Part shown: positions 8,646 through 16,679 of the stretch, one piece after another
Layout: every line of letters starts with the position of its first letter
Position numbering within the stretch: the first letter of the stretch is position 1
NCBI GenBank assembly: GCA_964512635.1
Contig: CAZEJB010000003.1
Location: forward strand, 62,001-126,000
Length of the DNA stretch: 64,000 nt
Direction of reading: 5' to 3'
DNA from: JADZFO01 sp964512635
Lineage (GTDB): Bacteria > 4484-113 > JAFGCY01
Position numbers and translations under genes: made by a program
Notes under the pieces: model-generated
What the model was told of the DNA's origin: nothing
The model's input: the letters and a program-made list of their open reading frames with translations, nothing else
Database searches by the model: none

Positions 8646-8684
8646 AGCCATGCCGCTTTGGGCTCAAGGCCCGGCGGCATGGCT
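8646..8684 (+). other. long stem-loop in the 8580-8732 gap
   Basis: AGCCATGCCG (8646-8655) pairs perfectly with CGGCATGGCT (8675-8684), and an inner GGGC/GCCC stem (8660-8663 with 8669-8672) sits in the loop. There is no T run, so this is a structured RNA or leader element rather than a terminator. It precedes the small gene at 8733. Confidence 0.5.
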
Positions 8685-8732
8685 CCGATATAGGTCTTGT
8701 CCGCGAAGGTGAGTTCAAGGAGGAACTAAGAA

Positions 8733-8942
8733 ATGCCTGAGCCTCAGCCACACAGCAAAGCTGTCAACCGGCGTAAAGCCCAGCCTGCAGAGGCGGTGAG
8801 CACTGTAAGTGCCGACCAGCCCTCAACAGTTCCCCCTGACTCTAAGCGTAAGCCCAGCAAGCGTCCGACCATGGGACTTCTGTCCGCCAGTGCCGATTGC
8901 ACTCTGGCGCGCCACTGGCCCAGGATGCGCTTCGCTGGATAG
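8733..8942 (+). CDS. small basic hypothetical protein
   Basis: This 69-residue frame begins with ATG nine bases after AAGGAGG (8717-8723), one of the best ribosome binding sites in the window, and its transcript would end at the strong terminator at 8999. The product is rich in Pro, Ser, Lys and Arg (for example SKRKPSKRPT), has no membrane segment and no recognised domain. It could be a real small protein or a translated leader of a regulatory RNA covering 8580-9023. Codon usage cannot decide for so short a frame. Confidence 0.42.
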   Translation: MPEPQPHSKAVNRRKAQPAEAVSTVSADQPSTVPPDSKRKPSKRPTMGLLSASADCTLARHWPRMRFAG

Positions 8943-8998
8943 TGCGCGGTTGGCTTCGCGGTTTAAGCTGCCAACCATCCACTTATCTCCCCAAACTG

Positions 8999-9023
8999 CC
9001 CGGCGCCTGGCGCCGGGTTTTTT
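8999..9023 (+). terminator. rho-independent terminator
   Basis: CCCGGCGC (8999-9006) pairs with GCGCCGGG (9010-9017), the loop is three bases and TTTTTT follows. Its direction shows that something is transcribed rightwards across 8580-9000. Confidence 0.85.
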
Positions 9024-9077
9024 GTTAGCTGGTGATAGCTGAGCAGCGCATGGACTCATCCGCTCCAGACCGGCAGC

Positions 9078-10781
9078 CTACGGGTTCGGCAGAGCGTTTC
9101 CGAAGTTGTAGCCGATCGTGGTCAGGTCAGCCTCGTTGATCTCCCCATCGGCATTGGTGTCAAACCAGGCGCGGAAGGACTGATCGCTGGCAGGCAGGCC
9201 AACAAGCGGCTTTAGGGCGGTATTGTCATCAGCGTTGACGATTCCATCGCCGTTGACGTCGCCCACAAGAGAGTAAACGAGCACCGGAACAGCTGCAGAA
9301 TCCACCGTCACCTGGCGTCGCTTGGCCCGCATGCTGACGTCGTGCTGGGCGTTGTTCAGCCCATCAAGGGCGAGCAGCAGGTCGTCGAAGGGCGCGGTCA
9401 GACTGGTGGCGACGACGTTTCCATCCACCAGCAGCTCAACCTGGTCAGCATCGCCGGCTGTGGCAGCACTGAGAGTCAGCGACACCGCATCCGACACGCG
9501 ATAGAGCTGGTTAGGTGCCACGCCAACCACGGTCACCGTCAGCGGAGCCACGACATCAATGTTCAGTTCATTGCTCAGCAAGCCATCGGCGTTTTCAAGG
9601 CTGACAGTGTGGGGGCCAAGTGTGAGGGCATCCAGAGTAAAGGTCGCCTCGCCCTCAGCCCAGTTTCCAACAGCCTGCTCCACGCTTCCGTCAAGGTATA
9701 TCTTGCCGGCCAGGGCGTCAAAGTTGTTACCACTGAGGGTCAGGACCTCGCCGGTCTGCGGGCTAAGGATGTCCACGGCGGTCAGCTGAGGAAGTATCTG
9801 AAGCGGCAGGCTGTTGCTCTGAACGGTCAGAACGGTTACCGACACCTCGCCATCGACCGCATTAGATGGCAGAGTAAAACTGATCTCGCCATCAGCCCAG
9901 GCGCTAACCTGCGCGCTGAGGTCTGCGGCATCAATGTTCAGAGTCGAAGCATCCTGACTGGCTCCAAAGTTGAAACCGCTTACCACCACCACATCACCGG
10001 CAAACTGCTTGTCAGGAGTTACTGCTGTGACAATCGGGTTCAAGATGGTCAGTGTCTCGGTCTGGGCCAGAGTGCTGTCGATGGAGATGGCTACCGGTCC
10101 GTCGAAGGAGCCCGCCGGCACCTCAGCCACGATCTCGGTGTCGGTCCAGGTTACGACCGCGCCCTCAATCGGCGGTCCGGAGAGAGCTGTGAACAAGACC
10201 TTGTCAGTCAGTGCATCATAGGTGCCGAAGGTGTCGCCGGTTATGGTCACTTCATCGCCATAGTAGGCTTCGGTAGGCGAGAGAGTCGCGACATTGTGAC
10301 CGTGTACGGTCCAGCTGATCTCGTTGCTGGGGTAGCTTTCCTGATCGGAGGTGTCCAGCACGGTTACCCGATAGAAGTATGTCGTTCCGACTTCGGCGTC
10401 GAACAAGTCATCAAAGACAACATCCGGACCTGCCGCCGGCTGGCTGATCGGGTTACCCCCGTTCACACGCAAAGACGGGTCAATCAAACCGTCAGGTCCC
10501 GGATCGGGTATGGACTGCGTATCGCGATAGAGGTAGTAGCCGGCAACCGCCGGATCGTCGACGAAGCCCCAGGTCAGGCGCAGGCCCACAGGGGCACCTG
10601 AAACGGCCTTGCCCAGTTCGCCAGCCTTACGCAAAACCGGCGCGCTCAATGCCGACCGGCCCGGCTGCCCGGCACCGGATCCGATGGATCCAGCGCCGCT
10701 GCAACTGGCGACTGTCAGGGCAAGGAGTGTGACTACTGCCAGGAGCAGCTTCCGTGCCATTCCGCTTGCAGAAAGTGTCAT
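9078..10781 (-). CDS. IPT/TIG-repeat lipoprotein with C-terminal dockerin
   Basis: This 567-residue protein starts with a lipoprotein signal (TVASC, Cys near residue 27). A fibronectin III-like module (about residues 60-165, GLRLTWGFVDDPAVAGYYLYRD) is followed by three IPT/TIG immunoglobulin-like repeats (for example LSPTEAYYGDEVTITGDTFG and VTPDKQFAGDVVVVSGFNFG) and a further beta domain. The last 60 residues are a type I dockerin: two EF-hand-like calcium loops, DVNGDGIVNADD and DTNADGEINEAD. Dockerins bind cohesins, so the protein may join a surface complex, although no cohesin is seen here. The ATG at 10781 stands six bases after TAGGAT, a leaderless layout. It is a paralogue of the neighbour at 10869-12461, sharing the N-terminal module (YYLYRDTQSIPDPGPDGL). 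Confidence 0.82.
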   Translation of the reverse strand: MTLSASGMARKLLLAVVTLLALTVASCSGAGSIGSGAGQPGRSALSAPVLRKAGELGKAVSGAPVGLRLTWGFVDDPAVAGYYLYRDTQSIPDPGPDGLIDPSLRVNGGNPISQPAAGPDVVFDDLFDAEVGTTYFYRVTVLDTSDQESYPSNEISWTVHGHNVATLSPTEAYYGDEVTITGDTFGTYDALTDKVLFTALSGPPIEGAVVTWTDTEIVAEVPAGSFDGPVAISIDSTLAQTETLTILNPIVTAVTPDKQFAGDVVVVSGFNFGASQDASTLNIDAADLSAQVSAWADGEISFTLPSNAVDGEVSVTVLTVQSNSLPLQILPQLTAVDILSPQTGEVLTLSGNNFDALAGKIYLDGSVEQAVGNWAEGEATFTLDALTLGPHTVSLENADGLLSNELNIDVVAPLTVTVVGVAPNQLYRVSDAVSLTLSAATAGDADQVELLVDGNVVATSLTAPFDDLLLALDGLNNAQHDVSMRAKRRQVTVDSAAVPVLVYSLVGDVNGDGIVNADDNTALKPLVGLPASDQSFRAWFDTNADGEINEADLTTIGYNFGNALPNP

Positions 10782-10787
10782 CCGCTA

Positions 10788-10793
10788 ATCCTA
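10788..10793 (-). promoter_or_regulatory. TAGGAT -10 box of the dockerin lipoprotein gene
   Basis: On the minus strand TAGGAT is followed by TAGCGG and the ATG at 10781, with no ribosome binding site between them. Confidence 0.45.
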
Positions 10794-10828
10794 CCGTAAA
10801 GCGAGGCTTTGCTGTTCAAAAGGAATCT

Positions 10829-10857
10829 GGAGGGACGGCCCGCACAGCCGTCCCTCC
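10829..10857 (-). terminator. probable terminator of the IPT/TIG gene
   Basis: A perfect 11-bp stem GGAGGGACGGC/GCCGTCCCTCC (10829-10839 with 10847-10857) has a 7-base loop. On the minus strand a TTTT run follows six bases after the stem. It lies between the two IPT/TIG genes, so each is likely a separate transcript. Confidence 0.6.
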
Positions 10858-10868
10858 CGTAGCTTCTG

Positions 10869-12461
10869 CTAGATCTGACCGACGCCGGTCAGGTTGGGGG
10901 ATCCCAGGACAATCGCGACGTTGCCGCCGCTGGTAGCCTGGTCCTGGTTGCTGCCGACGCTGGCATCACTCACTGTTACGCGAACTGCTCCAGAGCTGGC
11001 TCCGGCCGGGACTGTTACCACGATCTGGTTATTGGCCCAGCTGACGATGGAAGTCGCGTCGACACCGCTGCCGCCAAGGAAGCGCACCACACTGCCGCCT
11101 TGTGTGTTGCCGAAACCTGAGCCGTTGATGGTCAGGTTCTCGCCAATAACGCGGCGGGAAGGCGTGATGCTGCTGATGGTCGGGACGACGTCAAATCCCA
11201 CGCCGTTGGAGACCTTGGAGTCATCGCGGTTGACCACAATATTGCCGTCAACTGCGGCGGCCGGGATGGTGATCGTGATCGCCCCATTGGCCCAGCTGCT
11301 GACGCTGGCCGTAACGCCGTTAACAGTCACGCTGCTGGTTCCCTGGGTACTGCCGAAGTTGGTGCCGTTTACAGTCACGCTTGAACCCGTGTTGCCACTG
11401 CTGACACTCAGCGTGTTGATGTGCGGCAGGATAATGAAGTCCTTCAGGTTGCTGTCGTTGCCGGCAACTGAGACCTTCACGCTCACGGTCTTGCCCACCG
11501 CCGCGGCGGGAACCTTGACTTTGATGCTGCCGGTCGTCCACATAGCCTCGTCGATGTCGGCCGGCTGCGCCTGAGTGGAGCCGAAGAAGACCTGGGTGTT
11601 GCTGCCGCCGCTGCTCGGGGGTGGACCAAAGTCGTTACCGCTGATGGTGATGTACTGGTTCTGGACCCAGTCCTCGGTCGGGTTCAACGTGGCAATGCTC
11701 GGCTCGATATAGTCGAAGCTCGCCGCGGAGTTGACCTGAACCGTACCAATCTTCACACCAATCGGGCCGTTGGATGCGCCATAAGGCACCAGCGCCTTGA
11801 TCTGCGAGGGCGACCAGAATGTGATCGTGGTGGCTTCAACATTTGTTGTACCGCCAGAGTTGGTGAAGAAGACCTTGTCACCGTTCTGCGACTGGCCAAA
11901 GTTTGTGCCGTTGATCGTCACCTCAACACCAATGCCACCGCTGGCCGGTGTGAAGCCACTAACCGAGTGCAGAGCAATGGTGATGCTGATCTGGTTGCTG
12001 AAGTCAGACTCGTCGTTGGTGTCGTTTACCACCGTCATTCTGTAGAAATAGGTGTTACCAACCGGCGGGTTGAAGATGTCATCGAAGGTCAGCGTCTGGG
12101 TGCCAGTGCCTGACTGGTCAATCTTGACCCCGCCGTTGATCCGCTTTGCCGACAGCCCCGCAGGGTCGCCGGAAGGCAGAGACGCGGTGTCGCGATAGAT
12201 GTAATAACCGGTGGCTTTGGCGTCGTTAACACGCGTCCAGGAAACCTTGACGCCAACGGGGACGCCACTGGCATCACGGATGACGTCCAGCGCCATGCCG
12301 TCACCCTGAACATGGTCTGATGCTATCGGACCGGTAGGCTCAGGGTTTTCGCCGGGCCTGGGGTTTCCTCCCGGATTCAGCACAATGCCACTGGTGCCGC
12401 CGCCGCCGCATCCGGTCAGCAGGAGGACCAGGAGGGATAAAAAGAGAACACGGTTGAGCAT
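10869..12461 (-). CDS. IPT/TIG-repeat lipoprotein
   Basis: The 530-residue product has a lipoprotein signal peptide (LLLTGC followed by a Gly run), a fibronectin III-like module near residues 50-160 (KVSWTRVNDAKATGYYIYRD) and then four IPT/TIG repeats, each opening with a phrase such as FTPASGGIGVEVTINGTNFG, ITPSRRVIGENLTINGSGFG or NTGSSVTVNGTNFGSTQG. These beta-sandwich repeats usually make adhesive or structural cell-surface proteins. An open frame continues to 12554, but the ATG at 12461 is preceded by GGAAGG and starts a proper signal peptide. It lacks the dockerin of its paralogue downstream. Confidence 0.82.
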   Translation of the reverse strand: MLNRVLFLSLLVLLLTGCGGGGTSGIVLNPGGNPRPGENPEPTGPIASDHVQGDGMALDVIRDASGVPVGVKVSWTRVNDAKATGYYIYRDTASLPSGDPAGLSAKRINGGVKIDQSGTGTQTLTFDDIFNPPVGNTYFYRMTVVNDTNDESDFSNQISITIALHSVSGFTPASGGIGVEVTINGTNFGQSQNGDKVFFTNSGGTTNVEATTITFWSPSQIKALVPYGASNGPIGVKIGTVQVNSAASFDYIEPSIATLNPTEDWVQNQYITISGNDFGPPPSSGGSNTQVFFGSTQAQPADIDEAMWTTGSIKVKVPAAAVGKTVSVKVSVAGNDSNLKDFIILPHINTLSVSSGNTGSSVTVNGTNFGSTQGTSSVTVNGVTASVSSWANGAITITIPAAAVDGNIVVNRDDSKVSNGVGFDVVPTISSITPSRRVIGENLTINGSGFGNTQGGSVVRFLGGSGVDATSIVSWANNQIVVTVPAGASSGAVRVTVSDASVGSNQDQATSGGNVAIVLGSPNLTGVGQI

Positions 12462-12736
12462 AGCTCGCACCTTCCGCAGTGGGTTTACCGTGCCATTTCT
12501 GGCTCTGGCAAGCGTGGCTTGCCACCGACACCAAGCAATCATAACGGATTTCAAGCGACAATCAGAGCAAATTTAGGCGATTTTTCATGGGTCCAGCCTC
12601 AAGATTCTTGAATTCCTGCCGGAGTATTGGGTCCCAGTGTCTCAGTTGGACCGCTTTTTAGCTCTTGCGTCTGGCACATACCCATACCGGGTATAGCTAC
12701 GCGGATATAATGAAGCGCTCTAGGGGAGTACAGGAC
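12462..12736. other. 275-bp divergent intergenic region
   Basis: This gap separates the IPT/TIG gene from the polysaccharide locus. It holds a TATAAT box at 12706-12711 for the epimerase gene, a small perfect inverted repeat TCAAGA-T-TCTTGA (12599-12611) that could be an operator, and is poorer in GC than its surroundings. I see no gene in it. Confidence 0.5.
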
Positions 12737-13726
12737 ATGACTTTAGTCGTGGTCACAGGCGGAGCCGGTTTTATCGGCTCGCACCTGGTTACCCAGCTCA
12801 TTGAGCGCGGTTATCAGGTCCGGGTGCTGGACGATCTGTCCACCGGCAACGAACAGAATCTGCGGGAAGTACGCGAGCGCGTCACCTTTGTGCGCGGCTC
12901 TGTAACTGATGTAGGCCTGTGCAAGAAGGTCTGCGACGGTGCGCGCTATGTCTGGCACCTCGCCGCACTGGGCTCAGTGCCGCGCAGTCTGCGCGATCCC
13001 CTCGACAGCAACCAGGCCAATGTTGTTGGAACTCTCAGCATCCTGTGCGCCGCGCGGGAAATGGGAGTAGAGCGCGTCGTCTTCGCCTCCAGCAGCAGCG
13101 TGTATGGCCGTAATGCCAACCTGCCGCAGAGCGTAGGCGACAAGCTGGAGCCTGCCTCGCCATATGCGGTGACCAAAATGACCGGCGAGCAGTACATGCG
13201 CGTTTTCTATGAGTGCTTTGGCATCGAGACTGTGGCGCTGCGCTACTTCAATGTCTATGGCCCGCGCCAGGATCCTGAAAACCCCTATGCCGCTGTCATA
13301 CCGAGCTTCGTGCGCAGCCTGATCTCTGGCCAGCCCCCGCACATTGAGGGCGATGGCGAGCAGAGCCGTGACTTCACGTTCATAGACGACTGCGTTCAGG
13401 CCACCATCAAGGCGATGACCGCTCCGGCGGCAGCTGGCAAGGTTTACAACGTTGCCTGCGGCAACCAGACCACGATTAACCGCCTGTATCAGATTGTCAG
13501 CGAACTGCTGCAGTCCGAGATCAAGCCTGAGTACATCGACCCGCGGCCAGGCGACATCCGTCACAGTCGCGCAGATATCGGAAACACTCTGTCTGATCTC
13601 GGATACCAGCCGGCCTTTACCCTGGAAAGCGGCCTTGAACAGGCAATTCCGTGGTACCGCGACTATTTCGCGGGCCGCAAGAGTCTGAAAGTCGTAGATA
13701 GTCGCGAACGTACCGGCACAGCCTGA
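12737..13726 (+). CDS. NAD-dependent UDP-sugar 4-epimerase (WbpP/TviC-like)
   Basis: This 329-residue enzyme is an extended SDR that would invert C4 of a UDP-N-acetylhexosamine or its uronic acid. It shows the NAD motif TGGAGFIGSHL near residue 8, the catalytic SSSVYG (Ser/Thr) and YAVTK (Tyr, Lys) motifs, and RYFNVYGPRQDP, which is typical of the WbpP/TviC/CapI group. The next gene is a UDP-sugar dehydrogenase, so the pair probably makes UDP-GalNAcA or a close relative, as in Vi antigen and O-antigen pathways. The ATG at 12737 has a GGGAG site upstream; the frame is open further up. It is the first gene of the polysaccharide locus, behind a TATAAT box at 12706. Confidence 0.87.
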   Translation: MTLVVVTGGAGFIGSHLVTQLIERGYQVRVLDDLSTGNEQNLREVRERVTFVRGSVTDVGLCKKVCDGARYVWHLAALGSVPRSLRDPLDSNQANVVGTLSILCAAREMGVERVVFASSSSVYGRNANLPQSVGDKLEPASPYAVTKMTGEQYMRVFYECFGIETVALRYFNVYGPRQDPENPYAAVIPSFVRSLISGQPPHIEGDGEQSRDFTFIDDCVQATIKAMTAPAAAGKVYNVACGNQTTINRLYQIVSELLQSEIKPEYIDPRPGDIRHSRADIGNTLSDLGYQPAFTLESGLEQAIPWYRDYFAGRKSLKVVDSRERTGTA

Positions 13727-13794
13727 GAAGCCGCAGCAACCTGTCGCGGGCTGCTGGCTGGCGGCCTGCTGGCGTATAGGATAATTCCCGCCCT

Positions 13795-15099
13795 ATGAAG
13801 CAGCTTGCAGACCGCATTGAAAGCCGCGAGGCCCTCATCGGCGTCGTTGGCCTGGGCTACGTCGGCCTACCTTTGGCAGAACTCTTCGCCCGTAAGGGCT
13901 ACAAAGTCCTGGGCTTTGACGTCTCTGACGACCGCGTTGACCAGATTAACCGTGGCGAAAACTATATCGATGACGTTCGCGACGAAGACCTGAAGTCGGC
14001 CGTCAGCGCGGGCCTGCTCAGCGCGACTACAGATATGTCGCGGCTCGCGGAGTGCGACTGCCTCAGCATCTGCGTTCCGACTCCGCTTGGCAAGACCAAG
14101 GAGCCGGATCTCAGCTACATCCACGCCGTGGTCGTTGAGCTGAAGAAGTACGCCCGTGCCGGTCAGCTGCTCGTGCTGGAGTCAACAACCTACCCTGGTA
14201 CGACGGACGATGAGATGGCTGCACCACTGATCGCCGAGCATCCGGAGTGGGAAATCGGCAGGGATATCTTTATTGCTTTCAGCCCTGAGCGCGTCGACCC
14301 GAGCAACCCCGTCTACAAGACCGAGAATACGCCGAAGGTGGTTGGCGGCTACACGGCCGCCTGTTCCGAGTTGTCACGTCTGCTGTATTCGCAGGTGATC
14401 TCCCCGGTTCACACCGTGAGCGGCACAATGACCGCCGAGCTGGTCAAACTGCTGGAGAACACCTATCGCAACGTCAATATTGCCTGGGCAAATGAATTCG
14501 CCATGATCTGCCGCCGCCTGGGCGTGGATGTGTGGGAGATTATCCAGGCCGCCAGCACCAAGCCCTTCGGCTTCCAGGCCTTCTATCCGGGGCCGGGCCT
14601 GGGCGGGCACTGCATCCCGATCGACCCACAGTATCTGGCCTGGAAGATGCGTGCCTTGAATTTCCCAAGCCGCATGATCGAGGTCTCGGATCAGGTCAAC
14701 AGTGGCATGCCGCATTATGTTGTGCATCTGGTTATGGAGACCCTGAACGAGCAGTCCATCGCCCTCAAGGGCAGTTCGATTGCCTGTCTGGGAGTCGCCT
14801 ACAAGGCCAATGTGGACGATGTGCGCGAGAGCCCGGCGCTTGATGTAATGTTTGAGCTGCAGAAGCGTGGGGCAAACATCAGCTACCACGATCCCTTTGT
14901 GCCCTCAATCCGCCTCGGCTCCGAGACTCTGAGCAGCCACGTCATGACTCCGGACTATCTTGCCGGTGCTGATCTGGTGCTGGTTCTGACTAATCATGAC
15001 GGAGTTGATTACGCAGCGGTTGCTGGGCACGCGCGACAGGTAGTCGACACGCGCAATGCGCTTAAGGGAATCACGGGCGAGAACATCATTCGGCTCTAG
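13795..15099 (+). CDS. nucleotide-sugar dehydrogenase (UDP-GlcNAc/GalNAc 6-dehydrogenase-like)
   Basis: The 434-residue enzyme oxidises C6 of a UDP-hexosamine to the uronic acid with two NAD+ in the cytoplasm. The N-terminal Rossmann motif is VVGLGYVGLPLAELFA, the middle domain carries FSPERVDP, and the catalytic Cys lies in GLGGHCIPIDPQYL, as in the WecC/WbpA/TviB group rather than UDP-glucose dehydrogenases of the Ugd type. The C-terminal domain has GVAYKANVDDVRESPA. A GATAAT box at 13780-13785 stands nine bases before the ATG, so it may also be transcribed on its own without a leader. Together with the epimerase before it, it supplies a uronic acid donor for the polysaccharide. Confidence 0.88.
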   Translation: MKQLADRIESREALIGVVGLGYVGLPLAELFARKGYKVLGFDVSDDRVDQINRGENYIDDVRDEDLKSAVSAGLLSATTDMSRLAECDCLSICVPTPLGKTKEPDLSYIHAVVVELKKYARAGQLLVLESTTYPGTTDDEMAAPLIAEHPEWEIGRDIFIAFSPERVDPSNPVYKTENTPKVVGGYTAACSELSRLLYSQVISPVHTVSGTMTAELVKLLENTYRNVNIAWANEFAMICRRLGVDVWEIIQAASTKPFGFQAFYPGPGLGGHCIPIDPQYLAWKMRALNFPSRMIEVSDQVNSGMPHYVVHLVMETLNEQSIALKGSSIACLGVAYKANVDDVRESPALDVMFELQKRGANISYHDPFVPSIRLGSETLSSHVMTPDYLAGADLVLVLTNHDGVDYAAVAGHARQVVDTRNALKGITGENIIRL

Positions 15100-15137
15100 T
15101 CGGTCGGGCAGGTGCCGCCCGGCGGCCAGCAGCAAAA

Positions 15138-16679
15138 GTGTCAACAGGATCTATCAGTCAGCCAAGCGAGGGTTCAGACAGCCCTACTGCTGCTGGCGGG
15201 CCTGGCTTGTCGGAGTCTCGCGGCGTCGGCCGTGAAGTGCTGTTCTATGCTGGCTCCACGATTATCAGCGCGCTGTGCAGCTTTGCGGGCGTCTACATCT
15301 TTACGCGTCTGCTTGTTCCAGCGGAAATGGGCCACTACGCCATCATCATGGCGACCGTCGAGATTCTGACGAACTTCGGCTTCGGCTGGATCAACATGAC
15401 TCTGCTGCGGGAGTACCCGGCGCACACACGTGAGGAGCGTCCGGGTTTTCTTGGCCGCATCGTTGCTTCTCAAATCCTGGTCAGCCTGTTGATTACAGCC
15501 GGCGTGCTGATTTACTGCCTTGCCGGCAGTTTCACCAATACCTCGCCCCTTACTGCTCTTAGCGCGCTGGTGCTGGTCGTATTCCAGGCCACGCTGAGTT
15601 TCACCCAGTGGGTGTTCCGGGTCCAGCGCCGGGCTGCCGACTGGGCCCTGTCTGGCGTACTGGTGGCGGTGACCAAGCTTGCTCTTGGGTGGTATCTGCT
15701 GAGCCACTGGCAGGCCAATGGCGATGTTCTGGTCATGAGCCAGGGTGCGGCGACCCTGCTGTCAGCCGGGATCGCACTGCTGCGCTGGCGTGAGCCGATT
15801 GCCCTGTCTGCCAACAGCTTTTCCCTTGACAGCATTCGCCCGATCCTCCGCTATGGCGCACCGCTGACTCTGATCGGCGCTGCCCAGAACCTGCTGAACC
15901 GCACTGGCCTGCTGATTCTTGGTATATTCCGCTCCAAGGCCGAGATCGGTATCTATTATCAGGCCTATCAGCTCTCGATGAACTTGATTCAGCTGCCATA
16001 TCAGCCCTTGGATATGGCATCCTCGCCCACCAGCTACCACGTCCTGGAGCGTGAAGGGCCGGCCGCCGCAGGACTTTATATGTATCGCTATACAGCGCTG
16101 GTACTGCAGGTCCTCACTGCCGTGGGTCTCAGCATCTATCTGCTACGTGATGCCGTAGTGGCGGCTGTACTCGACCCGGCCTATGCATCGGCCGCGGATC
16201 TGATGGTCTACCTGCTTCCAGCCGTGGCGCTGGTCTATCTCCAAAGTCAGCTGCGCCGTGGCTTCGAGTTCGGCCGGGCAACAGCCCAGCTCGGCTGGTA
16301 CATTGCTGTGACAGTTGTGGTCAACATCGGTTTGAACTTCGCGCTGGCCCCCATGCTCGGCGGGACCGGGGTTGCGCTGGCCAGCCTGATCACATACGCT
16401 GGTTATGGGACAGCTCTTTATATTGGTGGCAACCGCCACGTGCCCTGGCCGCTGCCCTGGAAGCTGGCTCTGACCATGCTGCCTGCGGTCGGCCTGCTTT
16501 TGGGGCTGCATCGCCTACTGCCTGCTCCCGTCGGGATGACTGTGACGATAGGCTATGGCCTGGCTTACGTGCTGCTGTTTATGCTTCTTTCCGTCGCGGC
16601 CTTGCGCCTTGCCGGAGCAGAAGGGCGTTCACAGCTGCGTTTTCTCAAGGAACTACTCCACAGCCGAGGCCGGGCCTGA
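15138..16679 (+). CDS. polysaccharide flippase of the Wzx/MOP family
   Basis: This 513-residue integral membrane protein has about 12-14 hydrophobic segments and the layout of oligosaccharide flippases, which move lipid-linked repeat units across the inner membrane. Typical pieces are SAGIALLRWRE and an NRTGLLILGIF segment in the middle. The chosen GTG at 15138 gives a cytoplasmic tail of about 30 residues rich in Ser and Gly before the first membrane segment (EVLFYAGSTIISALCSFAGV). The 3' end overlaps the convergently transcribed Wzy-like gene by 27 bases. It works with the glycosyltransferases and polymerase of this locus. Confidence 0.83.
   Translation: MSTGSISQPSEGSDSPTAAGGPGLSESRGVGREVLFYAGSTIISALCSFAGVYIFTRLLVPAEMGHYAIIMATVEILTNFGFGWINMTLLREYPAHTREERPGFLGRIVASQILVSLLITAGVLIYCLAGSFTNTSPLTALSALVLVVFQATLSFTQWVFRVQRRAADWALSGVLVAVTKLALGWYLLSHWQANGDVLVMSQGAATLLSAGIALLRWREPIALSANSFSLDSIRPILRYGAPLTLIGAAQNLLNRTGLLILGIFRSKAEIGIYYQAYQLSMNLIQLPYQPLDMASSPTSYHVLEREGPAAAGLYMYRYTALVLQVLTAVGLSIYLLRDAVVAAVLDPAYASAADLMVYLLPAVALVYLQSQLRRGFEFGRATAQLGWYIAVTVVVNIGLNFALAPMLGGTGVALASLITYAGYGTALYIGGNRHVPWPLPWKLALTMLPAVGLLLGLHRLLPAPVGMTVTIGYGLAYVLLFMLLSVAALRLAGAEGRSQLRFLKELLHSRGRA

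Noticed and set aside
8580..8732. c-di-GMP or cobalamin riboswitch
   Set aside because: A long stem-loop is present, but I cannot find the conserved core of any riboswitch class I know.
9342..10601. Long plus-strand open frame opposite the dockerin lipoprotein gene
   Set aside because: No ribosome binding site, no recognisable domain, and fully inside a gene with signal peptide and clear repeats on the other strand.
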